Source of the DNA: Thermococcus gammatolerans EJ3
Lineage (GTDB): Archaea; Methanobacteriota_B; Thermococci; Thermococcales; Thermococcaceae
DNA: 64,000 nucleotides
NCBI RefSeq assembly: GCF_000022365.1
Contig: NC_012804.1
Coordinates: 1,426,001-1,490,000 of the forward strand
Reading direction: 5' to 3'
Part shown: one piece after another, positions 43,363 through 51,872 of the stretch
Position numbering within the stretch: position 1 is the first letter of the stretch
Layout: every line of letters begins with the position of its first letter
The notes under the pieces: model-generated
Database searches by the model: none
The model's input: only the letters and a program-made list of their open reading frames with translations
What the model was told of the DNA's origin: nothing
Translations under genes and position numbers: made by a program

Positions 43363-44376
43363 TCAGAGGTTTAGCCTCACCGCCCTCTTTCTCCGTGAAG
43401 ATTCATAGGCCGCAAGGATTATGGCGAGGTTCTTTTTGGCGTCTTCACCGGTTATTGGAACCTCCTCGTCCTTCAGGACGGCCCTGGCGAAGGAGCCCAC
43501 TATCCCTCTGACGTCGGGCCTGTCCCAGTAGACCTTTTCCGCCCTGTCCTGGTAGACCGTGAAGTCGGGGTAGGCAGTTCTCACATCAAGGAAGCCCTCT
43601 CTGCCAACGAGGTAGTACTTTATCTCGATGCCATAGGAGTAACCCTTGGGGTTGCCCCAGCCCGCCGTGAGGACCGCAACAACACCATCTTTAAACTCAA
43701 GGACTGCCGTCCCTATGTCGTCCACCGGAAAGCCGTATATCTTTGCCCCTATGTCCGCATACACTTTCCTGGGAACGTCCCCAGTGAGCCAGAGCAGGGA
43801 GTCAACACCGTGTGGGGCGGTGTCCATAAAGCCTCCTCCGCCAGACTTTTTAACGTCCAAAAACCAGCTCATATCAAGTCCCTGAAGGAATATCGGCGGC
43901 TTGACGTTCTCCGAGATGGCCTGGATGTACTCCAAGGGCCCAATCTCCCCAGCATCTATCATCTCCTTTGCCTTCACAAGGGGTTCCGTAAACCTTGGGT
44001 TGAAGGGGAGCATGAGCTTTACGCCTGCCTTTTTAGCGGCCTTTATAATATCGTCTGCATCCTTCAGGTTCAGCGCAATAGGTTTCTCAAGGAGTATGTG
44101 CTTGCCCTCCTCGGCGGCCCTAATTGCGACCTCCTTGTGCCTGTACGTCTCTATTGCAATGTAGACCGCCTCAACGTTTTCATCCCTCAAAAGTTCCTCA
44201 TAGTTCTTGTAAAACCTCGCTCCGTACTTCTTTGCCTCGGCTCTTGCCACGTCTGAGTTCGAGCCGTCGCCGGAAATAGCGACGAGCTTCGTCTTTCTAC
44301 CTCCCGCTATAACGGAGGCAAACCTCAGTGCATGCGGGTGAGCGTAGCTTATTATTCCGAAGTTAAGCTTCTTCAT
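43363..44376 (-). CDS. Gfo/Idh/MocA-family oxidoreductase 1, atypical nucleotide loop
   Basis: 337 residues. The family EKPIAL motif (about residue 95), GGGGFMDTAPHGVDSLLWLTG and the central sheet domain are present. The N-terminal dinucleotide loop, normally GxGxxG/A, reads FGIISYAHPHALRFASV, with a His-Pro-His in place of the glycines, so cofactor use is uncertain. It overlaps the stop of oxidoreductase 2 by four bases, indicating translational coupling. Probably oxidises or epimerises a sugar or cyclitol derivative. Confidence 0.85.
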   Translation of the reverse strand: MKKLNFGIISYAHPHALRFASVIAGGRKTKLVAISGDGSNSDVARAEAKKYGARFYKNYEELLRDENVEAVYIAIETYRHKEVAIRAAEEGKHILLEKPIALNLKDADDIIKAAKKAGVKLMLPFNPRFTEPLVKAKEMIDAGEIGPLEYIQAISENVKPPIFLQGLDMSWFLDVKKSGGGGFMDTAPHGVDSLLWLTGDVPRKVYADIGAKIYGFPVDDIGTAVLEFKDGVVAVLTAGWGNPKGYSYGIEIKYYLVGREGFLDVRTAYPDFTVYQDRAEKVYWDRPDVRGIVGSFARAVLKDEEVPITGEDAKKNLAIILAAYESSRRKRAVRLNL

Positions 44377-45380
44377 ATCTCCACCACCTCCCCCCTGCGG
44401 GCACTCTCCTTGGCCTTCTCGGCGATCTTCAGCGCTATAAGGGCGTCCTCCGCAGTGACTACCGGTTCTTCCTTCCCCTTGATGCAGTTGAAGAAGTGCC
44501 TCAGCTCCCTCTCGAAGGCATCCGGGAAGGTCGAGAGGAGCGGCGAGAAGCGGGGCATCTCAAAGTTGGCCTTGGCGACGCCGACAACGGGGGTGTCCAA
44601 GGGTGTGTACCTTATCCTGCCGTTCTTTCCTATAATGTCAACGTGATGGTAGAAGACACCATAGCGTGACGGATATGGATACGCCCAGCTGACCTCGGCT
44701 ATGCCCGTCTTCTCACCCTCAAAGGAGATCATCATGACGAAGTGGTCGAAGGTGTCGTTTGCCCTCGCCTCGGCCTTTATTGATTTCCCGACGGCATAAA
44801 CGCTCAGGGGTTCGCTCTCGAAGAACCAGCGAAGGAAGTCCGTGACGTGAACCCCAAGATCAACGGCGACACCGCCGCTCTTCCTCTCGTCCCAGTACCA
44901 GTAGTCCTTCGGGAAGGGGAGGTTCTGCACTTCAGCCTTTCTAATGTGCATCGGCAGAATGTTGCGCTTCTTTATGACCTCTTTCATCTGCGTCCATCTC
45001 TTGTCAAACCGCCTCACATGGCCCACGAAGAGATGAAGATCCTCCTTCTCCGCAGTTCTTATCATTCTCTCGCCCTCTTCAACGGTCAGGGCTATCGGCT
45101 TCTCCACTATCACGTGCTTTCCAGTCTTGAGAGCAGCAACTGCCAGTTCAGCATGGGTGTACGTCGGAGTCAGTATCTCAACGACGTCAATGTCGAGGTC
45201 AAGGAACTCATCAAGGTTTGTGAAGGCCTTAGCTTTAAACGCCCTCGCCCCCTCGCGGGCCCGCTCCTCGTCTATATCCATGCAGGCAACGACCCTTATG
45301 CCTTCGATTCTCCTGAGGGCACGCTTATGGGCGAGGTTAAAGATGTTACCACAGCCTATCACTCCCACCCTCAACTCCAT
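44373..45380 (-). CDS. Gfo/Idh/MocA-family oxidoreductase 2
   Basis: 335 residues from ATG 45380 (MELRVGVIGCGNIFNLAHKRAL), with a canonical GxGxxx NAD(P) loop, EKPIAL and DLGVHVTDFLRWF. The longer reading to 45662 crosses the promoter and is rejected. The promoter has TATATA at 45412-45417 and operator 2 upstream. It is the first gene of a two-gene operon with oxidoreductase 1. Substrate unknown. Confidence 0.9.
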   Translation of the reverse strand: MELRVGVIGCGNIFNLAHKRALRRIEGIRVVACMDIDEERAREGARAFKAKAFTNLDEFLDLDIDVVEILTPTYTHAELAVAALKTGKHVIVEKPIALTVEEGERMIRTAEKEDLHLFVGHVRRFDKRWTQMKEVIKKRNILPMHIRKAEVQNLPFPKDYWYWDERKSGGVAVDLGVHVTDFLRWFFESEPLSVYAVGKSIKAEARANDTFDHFVMMISFEGEKTGIAEVSWAYPYPSRYGVFYHHVDIIGKNGRIRYTPLDTPVVGVAKANFEMPRFSPLLSTFPDAFERELRHFFNCIKGKEEPVVTAEDALIALKIAEKAKESARRGEVVEI

Positions 45381-45411
45381 AGGGATCCCCGAGGATTGTG
45401 GGAGCAAAAGG

Positions 45412-45417
45412 TATATA
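45412..45417 (-). promoter_or_regulatory. TATA box of the oxidoreductase operon
   Basis: TATATA (minus strand AGTTATATACC). It predicts a transcript start near 45389, about ten bases before ATG 45380. Confidence 0.65.
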
Positions 45418-45432
45418 ACTCTTTTCAAAATA

Positions 45433-45449
45433 AACCACTTTAAATGGTT
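45433..45449. promoter_or_regulatory. Palindromic operator 2 of the sugar regulon
   Basis: AACCACTTTAAATGGTT, six of seven half-site positions symmetric. It is 16 bp from the TATATA of the oxidoreductase operon (upstream side). On the other strand its TTTAAATG overlaps the best TATA candidate of the glycosyltransferase gene at 45474. Confidence 0.7.
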
Positions 45450-45473
45450 GTAAATTTGCGGAGGTGGGAAGAG

Positions 45474-46616
45474 ATGAAGGTCATCGTTGGAATTCCCAGT
45501 TACAACAACGCGGAGACAATCTCTTTTGTCGTGAAGCAGGCCGCTGAAGGTCTGAAAAGGTACTTTGGCGGAGGTATCATCGTCAACGCTGACGGGGGGA
45601 GCACCGACGGGACGAGAGATGCAGTGCTGAGAACGGAGGTTCCCGATGGCGTCGAGGTTCACAGCTTCGTCTACAAATGGCCGATACCGGGAAAGGGAAG
45701 CGCCATGAAGGAGCTCATGGAGTTCGCCCTCGAGAGGGACGCCGATGCCATAGTCTTCGTTGACAGCGATTTAAGGAGCATAACCCCCGAGTGGATATAC
45801 CGCTTCGCCAAACCCATCGAAGAGGGCTACGACTTCGTGGCACCGCTTTACATAAGGCACAAGTGGGACGGAACCATAACCAACAACATAGCCTATCCGA
45901 TGACGGCCTCGCTCTACGGAAAGAACGTCAGACAGCCCATAGGAGGGGACTTCGGAGTGAGTAGGAAGCTCATGGAAGTTTACCTCGAAGACGAGGAGGT
46001 CTGGAAGACCCACGTGGCGCGCTTCGGCGTGGACATATTCCTGACGACGACGGCCATAGCGAGGGGCTTCAAAGTCATCCAAGCGGCCCTGGGGATGAAG
46101 ATACACGACCCCAAGGATCCAGCCGCTTCCCTCGGCCCCATGTTCAACCAGGTCGTCGGAACGCTGTTCATGCTTATGGAGAAGTACGAGGACGTCTGGA
46201 AGGACGTGAGAACGATAGAACCCGTTCCGGTCTTCGGGGAGCTTGAGAAAGGTGAACCCGAGCCTGTAAAGGTGACCTTAGAGCTCCTGGAGATAAGGGC
46301 GAAGGAGCTATTCGCCCAGCACGAACCTGTGCTGAGGAGGGCACTGGACAAAGAGACGTTCAAGGGAGTTGTGGAAGCCCTCAAGACCTTCGAGTTCGAC
46401 GACAGGCTCTGGAGCCACGTCCTCTACGACGGGGCAGTGGCGTACAAAAACAGAATCCTGACCGAGGCTGAACCCCTCGTGCCCCTGTACTTCGCAAAGA
46501 CTGCTGATTTTGTCAAGAGAACGATTAATATGAGCACCCTTGAGGCCGAAAAACTGATAGAGGAGAGGGCGAAGGTCTTCCTTGAGGAGAAGGACTACCT
46601 CCTGGAGCGCTGGTAG
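45474..46616 (+). CDS. GT-A fold glycosyltransferase (GT2/GT81-like), acceptor unknown
   Basis: 380 residues, no membrane helix. GT-A features: VIVGIPSYNNAETISFVV start, GGSTDGTRD, PGKGSAMKELMEFAL and the metal-binding DSD in IVFVDSDLRSITPEW, then GGDFGVSRKL and GVDIFLTT. The soluble form with the GKGxA motif recalls glucosyl-3-phosphoglycerate or glucosylglycerate synthases more than membrane dolichol-phosphate enzymes; this is inference. GGAGGTG lies seven bases before ATG 45474. It is divergent from the oxidoreductase operon across operator 2. With glycerate kinase nearby, a glyceric-acid glycoside is a possible product. Confidence 0.8.
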   Translation: MKVIVGIPSYNNAETISFVVKQAAEGLKRYFGGGIIVNADGGSTDGTRDAVLRTEVPDGVEVHSFVYKWPIPGKGSAMKELMEFALERDADAIVFVDSDLRSITPEWIYRFAKPIEEGYDFVAPLYIRHKWDGTITNNIAYPMTASLYGKNVRQPIGGDFGVSRKLMEVYLEDEEVWKTHVARFGVDIFLTTTAIARGFKVIQAALGMKIHDPKDPAASLGPMFNQVVGTLFMLMEKYEDVWKDVRTIEPVPVFGELEKGEPEPVKVTLELLEIRAKELFAQHEPVLRRALDKETFKGVVEALKTFEFDDRLWSHVLYDGAVAYKNRILTEAEPLVPLYFAKTADFVKRTINMSTLEAEKLIEERAKVFLEEKDYLLERW

Positions 46617-47545
46617 AGCTCCCTAACTTCCTTCATCTGAACTATTTCCTCCATTTTTGGAACGCTCCAGGCACCTCGCCGGGTGGTGGAGATCGCCGCC
46701 ACGAGGTTTGCGAAGCGGCCGATTTTTCTGAGGTGCTCCTCATCTATGGAATCCTCACCGAGCAGGTTTGAGTAGTGAAGGCCGGCCAGAAGGGCAGCCG
46801 TGAAGGCATCTCCCGCTCCCGTGGTGTCAACCGGCTCAACTCTATAAGCCGGAATGTGAACCTTAGCGTCTCCGCTCGTCAGCTCACTACCCTTCTCACC
46901 CGAGGTCACCGCGAGGAGTTTGAAATCGAACTCATCGAGGCTTATTCCGTTGTTCCTGAGGTACTCCAGCTCCCCATCACCGAGCTTAACTATATCCGCC
47001 AGTTGAAGGGCCCTCTCAATATTCCGAAGCATTTCCTCCTCCCTTCCGCGCCAGAGATCGGGCCTTATGTTGACGTCGTAGCTCAGCGGAACCCTTCCCT
47101 TAAGTTCCTCTAAAATCCCGAAGAGAGTCGAGCGGGATGGCTCCCTGGCGAAGAGCACGGTGCCGAAGTGAACCGCTTCAGCGTTCTCAAGAGGGGTCGT
47201 TTCAACATCCCAGGGCTTCAGGTTGAAATAGGCGACGCCGTCATAAAGGATGAACTCCGGTTTGGCACCGATGAGCTGAACGAAGACGACGCCGGTGTGC
47301 TTTTCAGCGTCCCGGGATACGTAGGTCTTTACACCCTCATCATGGAGTCTTTCGAGTAGAAAGTCCCCAAAGGGGTCCTCGCCAACCTTGCTTACCAGCG
47401 CACCCTCAACGCCGAGCCTTGAAAGGCCAACAGCAACGTTTGCGGGAGCACCGCCGGGATGCTTCTCGAAGGACTTCACATCCTTAAGCTTCCCCTCCTG
47501 CAGGGCTATGAAATCTATGAGGACTTCTCCAATAGAGACAATCAT
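46595..47545 (-). CDS. PfkB-family sugar kinase, fructokinase-like
   Basis: 316 residues. It starts MIVSIGEVLIDFIA and has the two PfkB signatures: the GGAPANVAVGLSRLG region and the C-terminal catalytic DTTGAGDAFTAALLAG with the base Asp. It resembles the fructokinase-like kinases of Pyrococcus/Thermococcus by its FEKHPGGAPANV and RRGAWS segments. ATG 47545 has GGTGA five bases upstream; the longer reading to 47953 runs through the promoter and the next gene. Its minus-strand TATA would be the same symmetric CGTTATATACG used by the isomerase gene, which puts operator 3 over its start site. Confidence 0.9.
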   Translation of the reverse strand: MIVSIGEVLIDFIALQEGKLKDVKSFEKHPGGAPANVAVGLSRLGVEGALVSKVGEDPFGDFLLERLHDEGVKTYVSRDAEKHTGVVFVQLIGAKPEFILYDGVAYFNLKPWDVETTPLENAEAVHFGTVLFAREPSRSTLFGILEELKGRVPLSYDVNIRPDLWRGREEEMLRNIERALQLADIVKLGDGELEYLRNNGISLDEFDFKLLAVTSGEKGSELTSGDAKVHIPAYRVEPVDTTGAGDAFTAALLAGLHYSNLLGEDSIDEEHLRKIGRFANLVAAISTTRRGAWSVPKMEEIVQMKEVRELYQRSRR

Positions 47546-47561
47546 CATTATCACCACAAAC

Positions 47562-47578
47562 AACAACTTTTGGTTGTT
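47562..47578. promoter_or_regulatory. Palindromic operator 3 of the sugar regulon
   Basis: AACAACTTTTGGTTGTT, six of seven half-site positions symmetric, same length and A/T spacer as operators 1 and 2. It ends 16 bp before the TATATA of the isomerase-like gene and overlaps the predicted start of the kinase gene. Confidence 0.65.
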
Positions 47579-47593
47579 TTCTCTGACAATCGT

Positions 47594-47599
47594 TATATA
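47594..47599. promoter_or_regulatory. Shared TATA element of kinase and isomerase-like genes
   Basis: TATATA within CGTTATATACG, readable in both directions; start near 47622 for the plus-strand gene and near 47570 for the minus-strand kinase. Confidence 0.55.
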
Positions 47600-47633
47600 C
47601 GTTTTCCGCGATTGAAATACCAAGGTGCTGCCT

Positions 47634-49112
47634 ATGATAGCCGTCATTACCTTTACCGACCCCCGACCAACGGCCCTCTCGATCGAGCGCGAGAGGGCTT
47701 TGATGGAGAAGCACTCCGCCCTCATCGGGGAGCTGAGGAAGGCCGGCTTTGAAGTTCTCGACGTGAACGAGAGGCTTGGAAAATACGAGGCCCTCAACGC
47801 CGGTAAGAACTTCGGGGTAGATTCGATGGATGAGAGCTTTAAGGCAGGAGAAATCATAGCCGGAAGCTCCGTCTCGGGAATAATAGCCGGCCTCTGGCAC
47901 TGGACGGAGAGCAACCTCGTTACGGCACTCGTCAGGGAAACCAAGAGGCCCATACTCCTCTACGCCGACGACGATCCGGCATGGGCAGGAACCACGTGCA
48001 TCACATCTGTCGGGGCCTCGCTCTGGGAGAGCGCGGTGAACGAGTACGCGCTGAACCACGTGCGCCTCAAGGGGGACGTTGAAAAGGTAAAGGCCTGGGT
48101 CAGAGCCGTTGAGGCCGTCTCAAAGCTCTCCAGGAAGTCCATCCTCCTCTGGGGAGCTCCGTACACCCTCGGGATGGAGCACCTCATGGACGATCTGCCG
48201 GGGCTTAAGAGAATCGTCGGCGACTTCATAATGCTCGACCAGTACGTTCTGGTGAGGAAGGCTGAGAAGATGCTCTCGGACGAGAGGCTGAGGGTCCGCG
48301 TGGAGGAGTTCTACGACTGGCTGACCGAGAAAACGGAAGTCAAGTTTGATGACCTCATGCTGACACCCGAGGCATTGAGGAGACAGATAGCCATCTATCT
48401 CGCCGCAAAGGAGAGCTGGAGCGAGCAGAAAGGTGTTTCGGCCGTCTCGATAAAGTGCCAGCCGGAGCTGAGCGAGGTCTACGGCGTTACGGCCTGCCTG
48501 ATTCCGGCGCTGTTCCCGTTCAACCTCGATGCCGAGGGCGAGAAGGAGGTAATCCCTGCCACGTGTGAGGGTGACGTTAAAGGAACGATAAGCTCGGCGC
48601 TCCTCTTCTATCTGAGCGGAAAGCCGCCGCTCTTTGGAGACATAAAGTACGTGGACGATGAGGTCGTTATGATAGCCAACTGCGGCGCTTCATCGCTCTA
48701 CTACGCGAGGCTGAGCGAGAACCCGGAGGAGAACCTCAAAGCTACTATAATCCAGGGACAGTGCCAGGGGGCGAGCGGCGGGGCGCTAACTTACAGAACT
48801 CCCCCGGCGGAGTTCACCGTGGCGAGGCTCATACGTCGTGGAGGTGAATACTACCTCCTCTACTTCTTCGCGGAGGGCCTTGAGATAACGGAGGAGATGG
48901 AGTCGAAGCTCAAATGGGGCAAGCAGTGGCCGCATACGGCCATAAAGAACCCGCTCGACAAAGAAACCTTCATCTCGGCCATGGGAGCCAACCACCTCTC
49001 ACTGGTTCCCGGCGACTACACCGAGGAGCTCCGCTTTACCGCGAGGCTCTGGGGAGTAAAGGCAATAAACCTTGAAGACCCAAGGGAGGTAAAGTCCTTC
49101 CTTGAGGGGTAG
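47634..49112 (+). CDS. L-fucose/L-arabinose isomerase-fold protein
   Basis: 492 residues from ATG 47634 with AAGGTG six bases upstream. The N-terminal alpha/beta domain (VDSMDESFKAGEIIAGSSVSGIIAGLWHWTESN), the central SIKCQPELSEVYGVTACLIPAL with candidate Glu ligand, and the C-terminal GQCQGASGGALTYRTPPAEFTVARL region match the FucI/AraA-like isomerase superfamily. Such enzymes interconvert aldoses and ketoses with Mn2+. Sharing a promoter with a fructokinase-like kinase suggests an isomerase-kinase pair making a phosphorylated ketose. The exact sugar cannot be told. Confidence 0.82.
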   Translation: MIAVITFTDPRPTALSIERERALMEKHSALIGELRKAGFEVLDVNERLGKYEALNAGKNFGVDSMDESFKAGEIIAGSSVSGIIAGLWHWTESNLVTALVRETKRPILLYADDDPAWAGTTCITSVGASLWESAVNEYALNHVRLKGDVEKVKAWVRAVEAVSKLSRKSILLWGAPYTLGMEHLMDDLPGLKRIVGDFIMLDQYVLVRKAEKMLSDERLRVRVEEFYDWLTEKTEVKFDDLMLTPEALRRQIAIYLAAKESWSEQKGVSAVSIKCQPELSEVYGVTACLIPALFPFNLDAEGEKEVIPATCEGDVKGTISSALLFYLSGKPPLFGDIKYVDDEVVMIANCGASSLYYARLSENPEENLKATIIQGQCQGASGGALTYRTPPAEFTVARLIRRGGEYYLLYFFAEGLEITEEMESKLKWGKQWPHTAIKNPLDKETFISAMGANHLSLVPGDYTEELRFTARLWGVKAINLEDPREVKSFLEG

Positions 49113-49115
49113 TCC

Positions 49116-50978
49116 ATGAGAACCATCTTAGCCGGCAACGGAGCCTTCGTCCTGAGCGATGAGAGGGGGGACATGCCCTCCCATTACGACGGCTTTTATT
49201 TTCTTGACACAAGGTTCGTCAGAAAGGCCAGGCTTGAAGTTTCTCCGGAACCGGACTTCATCGGGGCATCCTCAACCTTCACCCGGGCGGTTTCACACTT
49301 CTCTCTCGGCGAGCGGGGAATCCTGGTGAGGCTAAGAACGCTGGACGGGGTTTACGAGGAAAAGCTCTCCTTCTACAACACGTCGGAAGAATCGCTCGGT
49401 GTCAAGGTCAGGTACTCCTACGAGGCCCCCATTGAGGACATATTCCAGGTCAGGGGCTTCATGGGGCTGAAGAGCGGAAAGGCGATAGCCCCAGCCGGAG
49501 GAACGCACGTCAAAGAGAGCCCCTCCGGAAGGAGGAGTCTCTCCATCGAGACCAACATGGAAAGGGAGGGGAGTCTCTTAAGGGCGGAACTTGAGATACC
49601 TCCCCTCGGAAAGGCAGTCCTCTACGTCCGCTTCATCCCCAAAATCGAGGGGAGTATCTCGGAGATACTCGGGGAGAAAAGGAAAACGATAAAAAACGTC
49701 GCCTTCACCGGCTCACCCGCCATCGACGGGATATTTGAGAGGGCGGTTGAGAACATAAACGCCCTGACGCTATTCACGCGCTTCGGGCCTGTTCCCCTTG
49801 CGGGGATTCCGTACTTCGCCTGTCCCTTCGGAAGGGACGCGATAATAGCCTCACTCTTTCTCCTGCCGTATTACCCCGAATACGCCGCCGGCACGCTGAG
49901 GCTCTTCGGGCGGCTCCAGGGGAAGAGAACCAACCCGAAGAACGAGGAAGAACCTGGAAAGATACCACATGAGTTCCGTCTCGGGGAGCTCGCGCAGTCG
50001 GGGAAGGTTCCCTTCGCGCCCTACTACGGCACGGTGGATGCCACTCCACTCTACGTGGCATTAGCCGGTGAGTACCTGCGCTGGACGGGGGACAGAAAAT
50101 TAATCGAGGAACTGAGACCGAACCTGACGGCCGCCGTCGAGTGGATACTCAAAAAGCTCGATGATGGGTACATAACCTACGTTCCGGGGATACTCGGCAA
50201 CAAGGGGTGGAAGGATTCGAGGGATGGGATAATTGACGAGGAAGGGAAAATTCCAAAGCCGCCGATAGCGCTCGTTGAGGTGCAGGGCTACACCTACTGG
50301 GCGCTTAAACTTGCAGGGGAGCTCAGCCTGACAGACCTCGATGAAAAAACCCTTCTCGCAGAGGCGGAAAAGTTGAAGAAAAGGTTCAACCGCGACTTCT
50401 GGCTCGGCTCCTACTACGCCCTCGCGCTTGATGGGGAGGGAAGGCCGCTTAGAGTCGTCTCCTCCAACATGGGACACCTACTCCTGACGGGTATAGCCGA
50501 GCACGAGGAGGAACTCGCGGAGAGGCTTTTCCGGCCGGACATGTTCTCCCGGTACGGGATAAGAACCCTGAGCGCTAAGGAGAAAGCCTACAACCCCTTC
50601 AGCTACCACCGCGGAAGCGTATGGCCGCACGACAACGCGCTGATAGCCCTCGGCCTGGCGAGGATTGGAAGGACTGACATGGCGAAGGCACTCATGGATG
50701 CCGTCTTCGATGCCGCGAAGCTTCTGCCGGAGAGGGAGCTTCCGGAGCTGTACAGCGGCCTAAACGAGCTCGTTCCCGTTCCAAGGGCCAACTCCCCGCA
50801 GGCCTGGAGCTCGGCGAGCGTTTTCGCCTTCGTTACCGCCTCGCTCGGAATGGAAGCCGGGGATGAACTCACCGTCCGGCCGGCCGAGGGGACGAGCATC
50901 GTTCTGAGAGGGGTTTCTTTTGGAGGGAGGAGATACGTCGTAGTGGTCAACGGAGGTGTTAGCGTTGAACCCCTATGA
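49116..50978 (+). CDS. Glycogen-debranching-type (amylo-alpha-1,6-glucosidase-like) glycosidase
   Basis: 620 residues. The N-terminal beta domain (about 1-190; LAGNGAFVLSDERGDM, GFYFLDTRFVRKARLEV) matches the GDE_N_bis type, followed by an (alpha/alpha)6 barrel with YFACPFGRDAIIASLFLLPY, VEVQGYTYWALKLAGEL, NMGHLLLTGIA and FSYHRGSVWPHDNALIALGLARIG. Asp/Glu residues in those blocks are likely catalytic. No signal peptide, so it acts on internal substrate. In this context an alpha-linked glycoside other than glycogen is as likely as a branched glucan. It follows the isomerase gene by three bases. Confidence 0.85.
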   Translation: MRTILAGNGAFVLSDERGDMPSHYDGFYFLDTRFVRKARLEVSPEPDFIGASSTFTRAVSHFSLGERGILVRLRTLDGVYEEKLSFYNTSEESLGVKVRYSYEAPIEDIFQVRGFMGLKSGKAIAPAGGTHVKESPSGRRSLSIETNMEREGSLLRAELEIPPLGKAVLYVRFIPKIEGSISEILGEKRKTIKNVAFTGSPAIDGIFERAVENINALTLFTRFGPVPLAGIPYFACPFGRDAIIASLFLLPYYPEYAAGTLRLFGRLQGKRTNPKNEEEPGKIPHEFRLGELAQSGKVPFAPYYGTVDATPLYVALAGEYLRWTGDRKLIEELRPNLTAAVEWILKKLDDGYITYVPGILGNKGWKDSRDGIIDEEGKIPKPPIALVEVQGYTYWALKLAGELSLTDLDEKTLLAEAEKLKKRFNRDFWLGSYYALALDGEGRPLRVVSSNMGHLLLTGIAEHEEELAERLFRPDMFSRYGIRTLSAKEKAYNPFSYHRGSVWPHDNALIALGLARIGRTDMAKALMDAVFDAAKLLPERELPELYSGLNELVPVPRANSPQAWSSASVFAFVTASLGMEAGDELTVRPAEGTSIVLRGVSFGGRRYVVVVNGGVSVEPL

Positions 50979-51867
50979 GTTCAGGTTTGAAAAACTCCCA
51001 AAACCCGTGCTTTTCCCCTCAGATGAAGGATTCGACTCAAAGAACGTCTACAACCCTGCGGTGGTCAAGAGGAGGGGAAAGGTGGTTATGCTCTACCGTG
51101 CGGAGGCCAAAGGGGAAAGGATAACCGGAAGAATCGGGCTGGCGCTGAGCGAAGACGGGATCAACTTCATCAGACACCCTGAACCAGTTATGGAGCCTGA
51201 ATACGAGTGGGAGAAGCTCGGCGTTGAGGACCCCCGCGTCGTGAGGATTGAAAAGACCTACTACATGACCTACACCGGCTACGATGGAGAAACCGCCCGA
51301 CTCTGTATCGCCACCTCGAAGAACCTGCTGAACTGGAAGAAGCACGGAGTGGTTTTCGAGGAGTTCCCTTTCCCCAAGAATGGAAGGTTCAACTGGACAA
51401 AGAGCGGAGCCATACTGGCCGAGAAGATGAAATTTGGGCCGTTCAAGGGGCACTACATCATGTACTTCGGCGACTCCAACGTCTGGCTCGCCTATTCGAA
51501 GGATCTCCTCCACTGGGAGTACGAGAGAGAGCCCGTTTTGAGGCCGAGGGGTCATCTCGTCGAGCCCGGGCCTCCTCCAATCCTCACGGAGGATGGAATA
51601 CTCCTGATACACAGCGAGGCCTTCCATGAGGAGGGAAAGCTCGTTTACTACACTCACGCGGCTCTCTTCGACTTGGAGGACCCGAGAAAGCTCATCTGGA
51701 GAACCGAGAAGCCCATCCTCAGGCCGACCTTCGACTGGGAGCTGCACGGGTGGGTCGACAACGTGGTCTTCGCCGAGGCCATGATAGAGCATGAGGGGAG
51801 ATACTACCTCTACTACGGCGGTGCCGACAGGTACGTTGGCCTCGCGATAGGAAAAATTGAGACCTGA
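50965..51867 (+). CDS. GH130-family glycosidase or glycoside phosphorylase
   Basis: 300 residues from TTG 50965, with GGAGGTG six bases upstream, overlapping the previous gene by 14 bases. A five-bladed propeller pattern is visible: NVYNPAVVKRRGKVVMLYRAE, GLALSEDGINF, GVEDPRVVRIEKTYYMTYTGYD and HGWVDNVVFAEAMIEHEGRYYLYYGGADR. Known GH130 members act on beta-mannosides by phosphorolysis or hydrolysis. Cytosolic. It ends the isomerase-glycosidase operon. Confidence 0.88.
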   Translation: MNPYEFRFEKLPKPVLFPSDEGFDSKNVYNPAVVKRRGKVVMLYRAEAKGERITGRIGLALSEDGINFIRHPEPVMEPEYEWEKLGVEDPRVVRIEKTYYMTYTGYDGETARLCIATSKNLLNWKKHGVVFEEFPFPKNGRFNWTKSGAILAEKMKFGPFKGHYIMYFGDSNVWLAYSKDLLHWEYEREPVLRPRGHLVEPGPPPILTEDGILLIHSEAFHEEGKLVYYTHAALFDLEDPRKLIWRTEKPILRPTFDWELHGWVDNVVFAEAMIEHEGRYYLYYGGADRYVGLAIGKIET

Positions 51868-51872
51868 GTCGA

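Noticed and set aside
47546-47953. N-terminal extension of the PfkB kinase
   Set aside because: It runs through the bidirectional promoter and into the isomerase gene; a ribosome-binding site supports ATG 47545.
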